Part shown: positions 22,730-35,147 of the stretch, piece by piece
Numbering within the stretch: position 1 is the first letter of the stretch
Layout of the letters: every line of letters begins with the position of its first letter
Source: Laburnicola sp. R22_1
Taxonomy: Eukaryota > Ascomycota > Dothideomycetes > Pleosporales > Didymosphaeriaceae
Direction: 5' to 3'
NCBI GenBank assembly: GCA_014281115.1
Contig: JACONQ010000009.1
Location: forward strand, 2,046,001 to 2,110,000
DNA: 64,000 nt
Made by a program: the position numbers and the translations under genes
Notes under the pieces: generated by a model
Databases searched by the model: none
What the model was told of the DNA's origin: nothing
What the model saw: only the letters and a program-made list of their open reading frames with translations

Positions 22730-22900
22730 TCTGTTGTGTTGGTTTTCTTTAATGTTGTTGTTGTAGGAGGCGGGATGGGATGTCTTTTCGTGTCGTAGTC
22801 TTGGAACCTACTAGTAGATGAAGATGAAATCGTAACGCTGGATGTTCCGATATCAAGAACAGGATGTAATTAACTGCAAGTGCAAAAAAGCATCTAGACA
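22730..22900. other. 5' flank of the dehydrogenase pseudogene
   Basis: Short GC-balanced stretch that should contain the former promoter. It ends where composition turns sharply AT-rich. Confidence 0.4.
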
Positions 22901-23249
22901 ATACTCACAGCGTTTCTAACATAGCGTAGTACAGTGTATCATTATAGCCTATACTAGTAGGGCTTATATAGGCTATATATACTAAGCTCTACCCTAGACT
23001 ATAATATAATATACTATAGTATAGCTATATAATACTAGTAGTAGTATTTTTAGAGATTTTAATATATAATTTAGGTGTTTTAAAGTTATAGTTTTAGTAT
23101 TTTAGAGGGCTATTTTAGACTATTTTTACGCCTTTTTTAGTATAGTACGCGCTTAGATTATAAGAATATTTAATAGATATTTATTATTATAAATCTTGTA
23201 GTGCTTCTTTATACTTCTTTTATAATAACCTATTAACTTTTACCTATAA

Positions 23250-23600
23250 TATACTACGTAATACTTCTCCCCTAGGGTTAATTCGTAATATTACATAATC
23301 CTAGACCGGCTATTTAACCGACCACCGTATTACGTAATCGATAATTTCTTCGATAATATTTTTCGCTATAATAATAATAACAATAATTATAATAGCAACT
23401 AGACTATCTATTAACTACTATTACTAATACTACTATATAGGAAGTTAATAATAAAATTATTATTATTTTTATATATTTTATTACTACTACTATATACTAG
23501 ATACTAGATTTTAGTATCTCTTATTTTACTTCTCTCTATATATAGTGTAGACTTAACCTTAGTTAGAATCTCTATATAATAAAGATCTTTAATACTATAT
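23250..23600 (-). repeat. Arm 1 of a 330-350-bp inverted repeat
   Basis: This segment is the reverse complement of 24600-24930, sharing AGTGTAGACTTAACCTTAGT, TCTTTATAGCAAC-like and CCGGCTATTTAAC blocks. A third, partial copy of one end lies at 23865-23940. Read from 24600, one end starts near TGTTGTGTAGAG and the other ends near CTACTACA, so these may be solo LTRs, but no matching target duplication was found. Confidence 0.65.
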
Positions 23601-23694
23601 AATACTAAAAGAAAAGCCTTATTAATAACCTTAATACTAAAAAATAATTATAGATTATCTAATAAGGAAATCCTACCCCCTACTAGGCTGGTAA

Positions 23695-23865
23695 ATAGGT
23701 TTGGGATATCTAGCTTAGGTATAGGGTTAGGTTGGGGTTGTATAGACCCTAGATATAGATTAGGTTAGGATTGCATAGACCCTAGGTATAGGTTAGGTTA
23801 GATTACACAAACTTCTAGGTATAGATTAGGTTAAAATACCTATTAGAATTGCGTAGCTTATATTA
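23695..23865 (+). repeat. Minisatellite, about four units of 33-37 bp
   Basis: The phrase CTAGGTATAGGTTAGGTTAG followed by GATTGCATAGACC recurs four times with TG-to-TA and CA-to-TA changes. Related sequence in inverse orientation lies at 48590-48680. The TTAGG units are not telomeric: they are irregular and internal. Confidence 0.6.
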
Positions 23866-24287
23866 TTAAACATCTTCGTTATGTGGAGATTCTAACTAGG
23901 GTCGAGTTCGCACTATATATAGAGAGGAGTAAAATAGAAGTAGCTTATATTATATAAAATTAATAGTAATAAGATTAGTAACTTTAGTTACTCTTTAAAG
24001 GTATATAAAAAAAAGAAATCTAAGTAAAAGTAAAATTAATACTATTTTGCTATTAATATGTATATTTATTATATCTTATTATTGCTAATATTATAGTAGC
24101 GCTAAGGCCTTAACTACTTTTATAGTAGCTACCCTTAGTAAAAAGGAGTTAGTAGCTTACTATCTAAAATCTTAGAAACTTATATAGTTTTAATAGTCTC
24201 CTTATTAGCTAGTAGTTTATATAAATTATTTCTTTTATCTAATAGCACTATATCCCCTAAATTATCCTCTCTTATATTAGAATTTAA

Positions 24288-24405
24288 CCTCTTTTTATTA
24301 ATACTACCTTGAAACGCTTTTTGTGTTAATAATAGTAGGAGAAATAACTACTATTATTGTAATAATTTTATTAGAAACCCCTTAGTCGCAAAAAAACTAC
24401 TATAA
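24288..24405 (+). mobile_element. Family A retroposon, truncated copy 1
   Basis: Only the last part of the family, from TCTTTTTATTAATACTACC to CTTAGTCGCAAAAAAAC, flanked by the 10-bp direct repeat TAGAATTTAA at 24278-24287 and 24406-24415. Confidence 0.78.
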
Positions 24406-24599
24406 TAGAATTTAATAATTTTATAGATTACTATAATCTTTTAAATTGTTTAAATAGCAAAATTATATCTTTAATCCCTAATTATATCCCTACTAGTATT
24501 AAAAACACGCTTAATACCTATTTATAAAATTTATACTACTAGAATATTCTTTATAATCTATATAAGTTACGAGTAAAATATTTAATAAACTTTCTACTA

Positions 24600-24930
24600 C
24601 ACTAGTATTAAATATCTTTGTTGTGTAGAGATTCTAACTAAGGTTAAGTCCGCACTATACACAGAGAAGAGTAAAATAAAAGGCACTAAAACCTAGTATC
24701 TAGCACATAGTAGTAGTAACTAAATATACACAAAATAATAATAATTTTATTATTTTCTTTATAGCAACATTGTTAATAGTAGTTAACAGATAGTCTACTA
24801 TTGTAATTATTATTATTATTATAGCAAAAAATACTATTAAAGAAATTATTAATTATGTAATATAGTGGTTAGTTAAATAGCCGGTCTGGAATTATATAAT
24901 ATTATAGATTAACCCTAGAAGAAAACTACT
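24600..24930 (+). repeat. Arm 2 of the inverted repeat
   Basis: Reverse-complement partner of 23250-23600, less RIP-mutated (it keeps TTGTGTAGAG and CACACAGAG). Both sides carry CTACTACACTAGTAT-like sequence, at 24594-24608 and near 24928-24942. Confidence 0.65.
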
Positions 24931-24977
24931 ACACTAGTATATTAAACCTATTATTCTTTTTAACTATAAAAGTACTT

Positions 24978-26113
24978 TAGTCGCATTGTTTATTTAGTGT
25001 TAATTACTCTTTTTAACCCCCTTTTTTTAATTTAAGCCTACGTAGGTTAGAATAGAAAGGCCGCTCTAGTCTAGCGCCTAAAAATATAGTCTACTACTAG
25101 TTTCCTTCGCCAACACAATAATAGTTTAATAAACTAATTAACTACGCACTTGCCTAATATCTATAAGCACTCTAATGCCTATTAAAAGTTACTTAAAGTG
25201 TATATAAAAAACTAACTCTTACTCTATTATTACTATTATTAGTAATTGCGCTATACTTGTACACTACTATATAGTACACTTATATAACGCGCTTACTAAC
25301 TTACTATCTAACACTATAATAACTATAAGGATCTAATATATTTACATAACACTCTTCTCTTCTAGCAACTTATTAATAAATACCTTCTTTTCTTTCCCCT
25401 TAATTCTGTCCTCTATTACCGTCTTTCTAACTAGTAGTAATATAAGGAACTATAGTAGAAACTCTGTATACTCCTTACGCCTCTAGTTACTAATCTATTA
25501 CTAGCCTAACTAGTATACTAGAACTACCTTATATAGGCTAAGGTATACTTTCTACTTTAACTTATTAATAATTTTCTAGATAAAGCAGTACTTTAGTATA
25601 GTCCTAGTAATAGTAGTAAGCAGATATAAAGCGTACTTTTTGACGACGTTAATAGTAGTATTAGTATTAAGGTTTAGAAAGATAGTAGAAAATAAAGTAG
25701 TAGAAGTCTTCTTAAAGTTAACTTTAATATAAAAATAGAGTGTTAATATACCTATAGTATATATAAGCTCCTACTTAGTATATATCTTATAAGTAGTATA
25801 AACCTACTAATATAGCTATTACTTCTAGAAATATCTTTAGGGATAATAGTAGAGAAGGAAGACAAAGGTTAAGTACCTTCTTATCTCCCCTCTACTCTAA
25901 ACTATAGTATAGTATTATAGCCTGATTATATTTTACATATAGATTTTTTTAGTTAGAGTAGGCGCGCTAAGCTCGCTTAGTAAGCTTATAACACGCTAAA
26001 TCTTTTTATTAACACTACCTTAAAACGCTTTTCTATGTATATAATAGTAGGAGAGATATCTGCTATTATTATAATATTTTTATTAGAAACTCCTTAGTCG
26101 CAAAAAAAAAACC
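24978..26113 (+). mobile_element. Family A retroposon, long copy 2
   Basis: 1136 bp, starting TTAGTCGCATTG and ending CCTTAGTCGC followed by an A run. It is flanked by ATAAAAGTACTT (24966-24977) and ATAGAAGTACTT (26114-26125), a 12-bp duplication with one G/A difference. The A-tailed end is constant in all copies while the other end varies, as for retroposons made by target-primed reverse transcription. The 950-bp 5' part has no readable ORF. Confidence 0.82.
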
Positions 26114-26214
26114 ATAGAAGTACTTAGGTTTATTTCTTCTTTTATCTAAGTTAGGCTTAAGTTATAATTAATATCTAGCGTAGCTAAACTTTAGCTAAAG
26201 GTAAAAAGGCTACT

Positions 26215-26500
26215 TGTCTGTACACTATATAGGCAAGGGCACCTAAGAGGATTCAGGTTTTAATATTATCGTATAATAGTATTATATAGGGATTATATAA
26301 TGCCTATGCGCTATAGCCTATACACTATAGGATTTTCTTCTTTCTATTTATATCCTTTCTAAAGATAAGTAATTAATACTAAGTTACTTTATTATGTTAT
26401 TGTCTTTTTTTATACAATTATTCTATACGCCCTCTACACTTACTAGTATAGAGAATTAGAATTTAATATTTATATAGCTAGCTATAGAGCCTATTTAACA
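26215..26500 (+). repeat. LTR 1 of the Copia complex
   Basis: 286 bp starting TGTCTGTACACTATATAGGC and ending GCCTATTTAACA (TG...CA). It is preceded by CTACT. It is less RIP-mutated than the other two LTRs. Confidence 0.88.
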
Positions 26501-26576
26501 CTAATTAGTAGTTAACTAACTCTTAACTATAAATTAGTAAGAGTAAAGATAAATTATACAAGTTATTATTAGCTAT

Positions 26577-26699
26577 CTTTTTTTGTTATTACCTTTTTAC
26601 GCCTTTTTTAATTACTAAGCAGGGGCTCTGCTTTTTTTGTTTTGTTATTTGAGATAAAAGTCTTTGTCGTCCTAGCCCTAGGTAGATAAAATAACGCCA
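26577..26699 (+). mobile_element. Family B retroposon, truncated copy 1
   Basis: 123-bp insertion just inside LTR 1, flanked by the 13-bp duplication TATTATTAGCTAT (26564-26576 and 26700-26712). It matches the right two thirds of the copy at 32930 (TTTTTACGCC, AATTACTAAGCAG, GCTCTGCTTTTTTTG, GATAAAAG, GGTAGATAA). Confidence 0.82.
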
Positions 26700-27283
26700 T
26701 ATTATTAGCTATATAATTTGTTTTATTTTATCTTATCTTTTATACGTAAGAGAATATTAGATTAAATCTTAATAGAGTTAGTAAGTAACTATTAATACTA
26801 TATAAAATAAAGAAAGCAATTATATAAGATGCATAAAACCTATCCTTATCTATAGGAATAGTAGATTAACTCTTTTATTAAGTTAGTAAGTAAATATCGC
26901 TACTATATAAGATTTAAGAGGAGATAGTGTCCTAAGTACACTACTAGTAACTATATAAATATATAGTTAAATAATAATAAACCCTAATAAAGCGCAATCC
27001 TTTATATAACTAACCTATTAAATAAACTAGTTATATAATAACTACCCCTACTATTACTTTGTATAAAGCCCCCGCCTTTACTACCTCTACCTTATAAGAT
27101 AACACTAATATGTCTAAGTATACTAGACTATATAATAAGTATGCTAAAAGGATAGAAATATTAAAGGTAATACTACGTAAGAGAATAAGACCTAAATACT
27201 AGAAGAATAAGATTAACCTAGTAGATAATTCTTCTCTATTAGAAATACAATTATATATAGTATAGACTATTACTAATTATTAT

Positions 27284-27465
27284 GGTTTGTTTTTTTTGCG
27301 ACTAAGAGGTTTCTAATAAAAATATTACAATAATAGCAGATATTCCTCCTACTGTTATATACACAGAAAAGCGTTTTAAGATATTAACAAAAAGGGATAG
27401 CGCGTTACAAGCGAGCTTGGCGGGCTTGGCGCGTCTACTCCGATTAAAAAAATCCACATGCAAAA
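27284..27465 (-). mobile_element. Family A retroposon, copy 3 inside the Copia gag region
   Basis: 182 bp, minus orientation: the A tail is the T run at 27289-27297, next to GCGACTAAGAGG. The 12-bp duplication ACTAATTATTAT lies at 27272-27283 and 27466-27477. It is one of the best preserved copies, still CpG-rich, and contains the core shared with family B at 27411-27433. Confidence 0.85.
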
Positions 27466-30400
27466 ACTAATTATTATATATTATACTAAAAAGGAATAGC
27501 TTTCTTAAAATTAATGTAGAGAAACTTTAAAAGGTAGGAAGAATATTATTTTTTAAAGTTAAATTATACGTTTAGGAGAGAGCTTCTTATAGTCCTAGAA
27601 GAAAAGACTATTATACTAAGAATAGATACTAGAGCTATAAGTGCTACTAAACTATATAAAGTAGCCTAAGGTAATATAAATATTACTTATATATTACTAC
27701 TTTTACTAGCTTACTTAACTTCTTATATATAAACACTAAGGCTAATTTTAAAAATACTTAAACTAGTTAGGCTATTACACAAACCTAAATAGAGTAAGCC
27801 GCTGCTACTATAGGCACCTATATAGCTATAGGTTCTTATAGATATTTTAAGAGAACCTTTATATAAGTACTAAGGATAATTTTATTTATATAAATAACTA
27901 AATAAACTACTACTCTTTATATATAGTACCTAACTACTATTTTGCCTACCTACTTATAATTATTAAACACTATATAAAATAGAGGCACTACTAGTAAATA
28001 TAAATTATAGGCACTATACTAATCTATATAAACTAAGCCTATACTATAATCTAACCTATATAAGCTTTTGCCTAAGTATAATCTACCTTCTTAGAGAATT
28101 CTAGCTAATAAGATAATCTAATTCTAAAAGATATAGAATAAGAATAATAACTATACTAGAGGTTTACATAATATTTTAGTTGATAAGACTAGAATCTTTA
28201 TATATCTATATAGACGTCTAGATATTACTAAGAATTAATACCTAAATATCTTTCTAAATATTCTTACTAGCTATATAGTATAGTATTATCTCTATACTAT
28301 TTGTCTTAAACAATTATAGAAGTGCTTATATAAAGCACTTAATAGTTACTTTAATACTATTATTAACTATAACTAGTATTAAATAGACTAGAATATAATA
28401 ACTTTTATATAATACTAGCGCAAAAACTCTAATAAGAGTCTATATAAAGTTCTAGAGGCAATAATTAATAGGCTTATCCTTATATAGAGAGTATTAGATG
28501 TAGACTTTACTAAGAAAATTTCTCTCTATACTACTATTATATAAGTATACTATAAACACCTAAAGCTAAAGTAGGCTATATTTACTTTTAAGCCTACCTA
28601 TAAAGCTCTATTTGCTAATCTCTATATATTAATCTAAGTTGCAATTAATTACTAATCTAATTAGTATTTATAAGAGGCTACTATATACTATACTAATTAT
28701 AAATATAACTTTCCTATATAAAGAGGAGATTACTAGGCCCTTATAGATAAGAATTTTATAGACAATTTATACTATTATTATCGCAATTTAGATTCTAATT
28801 AAATAATATTTATATAAGACTAAAGAAGTGTTTTATATGCTATAAAAAAGGTTATTAGTCTTTTAACTATCTATATAATAAGCGTACCTATATAATAAGG
28901 TAGTATATTATCTTCTATAAAAAGCATAATAATAAAACGCCTGTATATAAAACTATTTAGTCCTATATTTAGAATATAGAAGGGTATAATAATAAGGAAC
29001 CTACTTTGCACAAAAAAGTAGAGTAAAAATAATAAGAATAGTAATAATTAAGTATTCTACCTAATTACTACTGCCTATTTTTACTACATAACTAGCAAAA
29101 ATATTTATAAGATAGAGCTAAAGAAGTGTATAGAATAGGTTATTCTTAAAAATTAATACTATATAATATACTACAGTAAACTATAGAATATAGATGCAAT
29201 AAGAATTTCTACTATTAGTAAAGTATAGCTAGAGATATACGTATAAGAGAACCTTTGTATAAAGATTAATTAGATACCTAGTAACACTAATATTAGCTTT
29301 AAAGGTTAGAATCTATAAGAATCTCTAGGAACTATATAAATTATAAATCTAATAGGAATAGTTATCTACTATATTCTAGATACTCTAATACTATTTCTGC
29401 TATTACTAGTAGATACTAATAAGCTAGGTGTCTACTTTAATAATATTCTAGATATTATTATATAAAAGAACAGCATAACTATACCTATTATACGCAAATA
29501 GAGATACTCTTTCTTTAATATTAGTAGAAAAGAAACTATATCTGTCTTTACTAAATAAGAACTCTATTACCTTTATTAATAATTTAGATATCTTTATATA
29601 GAAAGACTTTAGAAGATGCTTACTAATACTAGCTATAAAGTAGATGCTCCTATACTAAATAAAATTTAGAAGTTTTACTACTACTATTAATTACACTAAT
29701 AAGCTTTATATTACTTTAAGTTTACTATTAAGAATAATATCTACTTTAACTATACAATTATTATTAATATTATATATACTAAAACTAGAGATATACTATA
29801 TATTATAGATGCAAATATATTATTTTAAGCTATAATCTTTTTAAAATTAATATCTATATAAGATGTATAGAAAGCCATCTATAAATACTAGATTAATATC
29901 TACTAAGGTCGACCTAACTATATTATATATAACTTAGATATAAATTTTGTATTAGATAAGTTTAAAAACTATATAAAGATTATTAGCGCAACTTATAGGC
30001 AAATGCCTATAGAAGTATATTAGATAATAGAGAAGATTAAGTGTTTATACGCACCTTTTTATAAAGCCTTTAATATTCTTAAAGCTAAACTAGAAATTTA
30101 TATAAATAAAAAGGATATCCTCTAGATAGCTATTAAAGCTATTAATAATACTATAAGCCTAGATAGTCTTATACCTACACTACTAGTCTTTAGCGCATAT
30201 TTTAAGATTAGTATAGATTCTTCTCTATTACCTAGTCTTATTATATATATAAATACTATATAAAAGGCAATAAAGATATTATAGAAAGAAAAAGATAAGA
30301 CTAATATTAATTGTACGCTAAACACCTATAATAGTCTATTAGCAGCGTATAAAGTTCTTAAGCTTTGACTTAGATTTAAGGTTATAGTCTAGAGAAAGAA

Positions 30401-31130
30401 AAGTGGATAGATAGGCCTATATAAAATTAAGAGTATTAAGAATAAAGATATAATTCTTAATCTAGGAAATAGTTTAGTAAAGTTTTACTATATATAAGTT
30501 AAGCTATACTATAATAAAGAAGATTACACTCTCCTACTATTATATACAGTAGATAATATTACCTTTATATAAAGGAACCCTCTAGAGAAGAAGAAAAGAG
30601 GCTATCTAAGAAAAATACTATATTTCTTTTCTAAAAAGAGATAAGTAATTAGGAACTATCGTTAAAACTTTATATAGAAGGTGTAATTATAACACCTAGA
30701 GCACCTTTTAAAAAGTTCGATTATATAAAAATAGACGCTTTTATTACTAATAGTATATTTAAGATTCTTCTCTTTAACTTATTTAAGTATAAGGGTAGAA
30801 TTTTTGACCTCTACCTTATATAAGAAGTTAAGGATAAAACTACTTAACTATATAAGAAATTCTATCTTATATTTACTAGCCACTCTAATAAAAAGAAGAA
30901 TAAAATCCTTACCTAATTACCTATTATTTAAAGGATAAGCTAGAGCCTACTCTTTATATTAGGGTCAAGCTTTTAGGTAGTATATAGAATATATTTTAAA
31001 TTATAAGATACTACCTAGGCCTATATTTAGTTTACTAACAAACTAAACTGTACACTCTATACTAGACTACCTAAAAACTATATATAAATTTTCTATAAGA
31101 TATAATCTTCTATATTATATAACTACTCTA

Positions 31131-32445
31131 CGGAGGTGCCTTTTAAAAGTTCTTGCCCATCTTGGCGAGCAGGAGTATACGCCACATTCTTAATTAGGAA
31201 GCATCTCCGAGCCTACGTGGCCTTTGCTTCTAACCTCACAACCCCTCTATACTATTTGCTCTCTAATTAATACTGTCTTTGCAATAGCTCCTTACAATAT
31301 TACTATAAGGACTTTAATAATCACTCTTAAGGCTACTAGAAAGCCTAATAATAAGATTACTAGTCTAATAGAGATTCTAAAGCGGACAATTAACTTAATA
31401 TTTGTGCGAGTAATTAAACAATAATCTATGCTAGCGGCCACTTAAGCTTATAGATAAATACCTTAAAGATAGCCATTACTCTAGGAGGCCCTTAAAGCAG
31501 GATAATGTTGCACAGAAAGTAGTTAATAGCGTACGTACTAATCGCTATAGACAAGAAAAGTCTTGCGCTAACGTTGCTGACACGCTTAGCTAAGAAGGAT
31601 TTAACATCTCTACTATAACTGTCTAGCGCATCCTAAGGAAAGTAGGCTTTAAGAAGACAAAGCTAACAAGGAAACCTAGGTTAACAAAGAAGATAAAGAA
31701 GGCTTAGTATAACTAGTGTCTTTAGTATAAACACTAGACAATTAAGGATTAGAAGAATATTATCTAGTCTAATAAAACGTCTGTAGTTCTCCTCTATAGA
31801 CGTGGAGGATATAGATTATGGCAGAAGGCTAATAAGGTATTTATTTAAAGTTGTATTTGCAAGAGGTAGAAGGGCTACTCTAAGTTTATATTCTAGGGAT
31901 ACAATTAAGGATTAGAAGAATATTATCTAGTCTAATAAAACGTCTGTAGTTCTCCTCTACTACTACGTGGAGGCTATATAGATTATGGCAGAAGAATGAG
32001 AAGGAGGCTAATACTTAAATTAAGGTATTTATTTAAAGTTGTATTTGCTTAACTAGGAGCTAGAGCCTAGATAATAACCTTAATAGAGCTGGAATAAGAT
32101 TGCGAAGCTACTTTAGTGTAGTAATTTACCTAATTTGAATGCTATTAAACCTTGCTGGCTATAGATAAAGAGAGCTACTATAAAGAAAGGTGTACTAAAG
32201 AGCAGAGCAGAGGCTGTCTATGCTTAGGAGCAGTACTGACAAGATCTACCTTAGGAGAAGATCTAGGCTTAGATTGAGCGTATTCCTGTTTATATTAAAA
32301 AGATTATTAAGGTAAAAGGAGGTAATAAGTATAAGGAGGGCAGAAATCTCTATAGACTTAGATAATCTGATATATATCCAAATTAAGAATGTGGCGCAGA
32401 CCCCTACTTACTAAGGTGGGCAAGGACTTTTAAAAGGCACCTTCG
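31131..32445 (+). mobile_element. Tc1/mariner element inserted in Copia reverse transcriptase
   Basis: 1315 bp with inverted terminal repeats of about 65 bp. The left begins CGGAGGTGCCTTTTAAAAGT and the right ends ACTTTTAAAAGGCACCTTCG; both continue to a GCGCCACATTCTTAATT-like segment. The TA target is duplicated at 31129-31130 and 32446-32447. Removing the element and one TA closes the reverse-transcriptase frame of the host Copia element, which proves the insertion order. Confidence 0.92.
31500..32345 (+). pseudogene. Tc1/mariner transposase remnant
   Basis: RIP-mutated plus-strand coding. An HTH-like block (VWRILRKVGFKKTKLTRKP, first Trp turned to a stop-like codon) is followed by the first catalytic motif, a degraded WSDETSV (TAG-TCTAATAAAACGTCT near 31768), and near 32133-32175 by the third motif region PNLNAIKPCWLWIKRA (usually PDLN-IE). 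The C terminus reads IERIPVYIKKIIKVKGGNKYKEG. A 163-bp segment carrying the first catalytic motif is present twice in tandem (31738-31900 and 31901-32057), so the frame is internally duplicated. The element is inactive. Limits are approximate because the start codon cannot be identified. Confidence 0.8.
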
Positions 32446-32929
32446 TATAGTGTAGCTAAATTAGGTCTTTACTAGTTTAAGACCTATAACTACTATAAAG
32501 AGAAACTTAGTATAAAGACTTTATTATATAATTTATATCTACTTATTACTAATAAAGAAGAGCACACCTTTAGGATTACTAGCCTTTAGATAAATAATAC
32601 TCTTAGTATTATTAATAAGAACTTTGCATAAAGAGAAGAAGAAGAGCTAAAGAAAATAGCCTTCTATATAAAGAATAAGACTATTCTTGCTAAAAACTAA
32701 CTTATTAAGTTTAATAGTAGAAGAATTTAGCTTATATATAATACTATAGTTTTTATATAGAAAGGTTAAGTAAAGGGCCTTTGTATAATTAATTCTAAAG
32801 ATAAGAATACTACTTAGAGGTATATAGAGTAGCGTGTAAGAGGCGCCTATATTATATCTATATACTAACTAGAAGCTGTATTTAATTTGTCTATTGCCAC
32901 TTAGACTATATTACTCTTATATAATAATA

Positions 32930-33114
32930 AATTTTGCTTGTGGAAGCCTCGCGCCAAGACCGCCAAGCTCGCTTAGTAGTTCGAACGCGCATTTTTGTGA
33001 CCACCTTTTTACGCTCTTTTTAATTACTAAGCAGAAGACTCTGCTTTTTTTATTATGTTATTTAAGATAAAAGCCTTTGTCTTTTACCTCTAGGTAGATA
33101 ATTTAACAACACAC
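32930..33114 (+). mobile_element. Family B retroposon, longest copy 2
   Basis: 185 bp flanked by the 11-bp duplication ATATAATAATA (32919-32929 and 33115-33125), inserted in the Copia RT/RNase H region. The 5' part holds GCGCCAAG, CCGCCAAGCTCGCTT (32951-32973) and GTTCGAACGCGC, which resembles a pol III B box. The 3' part ends GGTAGATAATTTAACAACACAC without a long A tail. Confidence 0.82.
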
Positions 33115-33931
33115 ATATAATAATATTAAGGTATTAAATATATAAATTTAATAGTAGATTAATAATAGTAAGTGTGGTCTTACCTTTATACTATTAGATC
33201 TCTATTACGCAAAGCTATTTATCTTTACTAATAGCTTATTTGCTAATAATAAGAACCTAAGCTTATAGCTAGAATTTCTAATTACTCTAGGTAATAAGTA
33301 TTATATAGGTAATAGTAATAATTTTAATATTTTAGTAAATATTATATACTAGAATTTAACTAAGTGTAAGAGAGTAATAAGAAGTATTCTTACTAGCAAG
33401 CTATATAGTATAGTAGGAGGCTTTAATAATACTATTACTATTAGTATAACTCTTTAGAAGATTATATGCATGTTTAGTTTATTACTAATTTCTATAGTTG
33501 TCTATATAGATTTAAAGTCTCTCTATAACTACTTTATATAACTAGGAACTATAAATAAGAAGCGCCTTATAATTAACATTATATTACTCCGCAAATTATA
33601 TAAGCATAGCGAAATTTCTAAAATTAGATAGATTAATAGGAAGGATAACCCTACTAATACCTATATAAAAAAGGCCCTAAACTAGGCTCTAGAGTTCTTA
33701 ATCTTTAGCAATACTTTAATAATTACTGTTAAAGTATTAGTAGATTGCCTTAAGCCTATTTGCACAAGCTCTTACTAGCCTTTATATAGGACTATTTTCT
33801 TATTATTTACTTATTTTTTTGCATAATATATTTATTTAATTCTTTTTACACGTATATACTACTTAAAAAAACGCATTTTTCTATTTATTATTTGCATAGA
33901 AAGAGAAGAGACATAATATATATTTATTTAG

Positions 33932-35147
33932 AGAAGAGTCTTTTTATTTTAGTATTAATAGACAATGTCTAGTATTATCTACCCTATTATCTTAGCTCTA
34001 TCCTGTGCAATAATTGCACCTACCACTCTAGCTCTACTATATATAAAAACTATATAATCCTACCTAAAAGCCTACTAGCGTATAGCACTTAGTAAAGGGC
34101 CTAGGCCTAGTTATACTACTATAGTAGTAGGCGTATAGAGTGCCCCTAAGGCAACTACGCAACTAGACTAATAGCGCATAGAAATATTCTTTGCGCTAAA
34201 TAATCTTAGTAGCCTATAAATATAGGTATATACTAGCTAGAAGAATATTATTAATATTATACAAAGATATATGCGCATTATTAAGTTTCTAAGCCTATTT
34301 TAAAGTTAGTATTTATACAAAAGTAAACCTATAAGGAATAGGAGAACTTATATTAATAAAGATATTCTAAAAGAATATATAGTTTATATAGGAACTAGTA
34401 AGGAGGGTAATACGCATTCTTTTATCTAAAAGATTATATATAATAAGATTAAAGCTAAAAAAGCTAACTTAGTTGCTAGCTAGTATATGTACTATTATTT
34501 ATAGTAAGTTAGCACTATACAAAGATAAGATATTATATAATAAGAGGTATAGTTTAGCACTATATAAAATAGAAGATTAGCTTAATAAAGAAAAAAAAAG
34601 AAAAAAGAGCTAGGGAGAAGGGATACGTATAGAGAGATATTTAAAGTAGAGGATAAAGAGAGAAGAATAAAGGAAGGAAAGCCCACTTTATATACCTCTT
34701 CCTTTTGTCTAGAGCCTTAATTTATACCCCTTACTAGTGTTTATTTTCCTCTTATTAAATATTACACAATTGCCTAATATTACTACCTAAATAAATAAAA
34801 TAAATAGGTCTACCTATTATATAAGGAATAAACTAAGGAAAAAGAACTTTATATAAATAATATATTATTGCCGCAATCTTATTATTCACTACGCAATCTT
34901 ACTCTTAACCGCTATTAGCTAGACTATTACTCTACTACTACTAAGCCTAATTACGCCTTTAATAAATAGTAACAAAGTATAATAAATAGTTAATAGAATC
35001 TTCCTACTAACTAGAGTAGATTAGCTAGAGCAGAAGGCGTATAGATAGGAAAATAATAAATAGATAGGGTGAATATTAGTAAGTAGATAGTTTGTGTAGA
35101 GAAAGGGAGAACTACTAACAGCAACCTTAAAAATAAAAAGTTACTAG
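33932..35147 (+). repeat. Direct repeat R1, 3' region of the Copia internal part
   Basis: Homologous over its full length to 36581-37749 (shared blocks AGAAGAGTCTTTTT, GGGCCTAGGCCTAGTTATAC, GTAGTAGTAGGCGTATA, GTGCCCCTAAGGCAA). Each repeat runs directly into an LTR. Confidence 0.85.

Larger units (their letters stand above)
28829..33780 (+). pseudogene. Ty1/Copia gag-pol remnant, RIP-mutated and interrupted
   Basis: The plus strand still shows the Copia domain order. Near 28829-28870 there is a CCHC knuckle (KCFIC-x-KKG, with His and the last Cys turned to Tyr). Integrase C-terminal sequence follows near 29.9-30.56 kb, including a degraded WREKSGW-like block at about 30388-30415. Reverse transcriptase follows, starting near 30.79 kb. 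It is cut at 31131 by a Tc1/mariner element and resumes after 32447 exactly in frame (LYGVAE-AGTHWF region degraded to LYSVAKLGLY). RNase H lies at 33.16-33.78 kb (KLFIFTNSLFANNK; KRVIRSILTSKLYS; INRKDNPTNTYIKKALN). Integrase before RT identifies Copia rather than Gypsy. Stops are overwhelmingly TAA/TAG at former CAA/CAG/TGG. A family B copy interrupts it at 32930-33114. Confidence 0.85.

Noticed and set aside
23695..23865. Telomere-like TTAGG/TTAGGG repeats
   Set aside because: Units are irregular, about 35 bp long and internal; they are a minisatellite in a RIP block.
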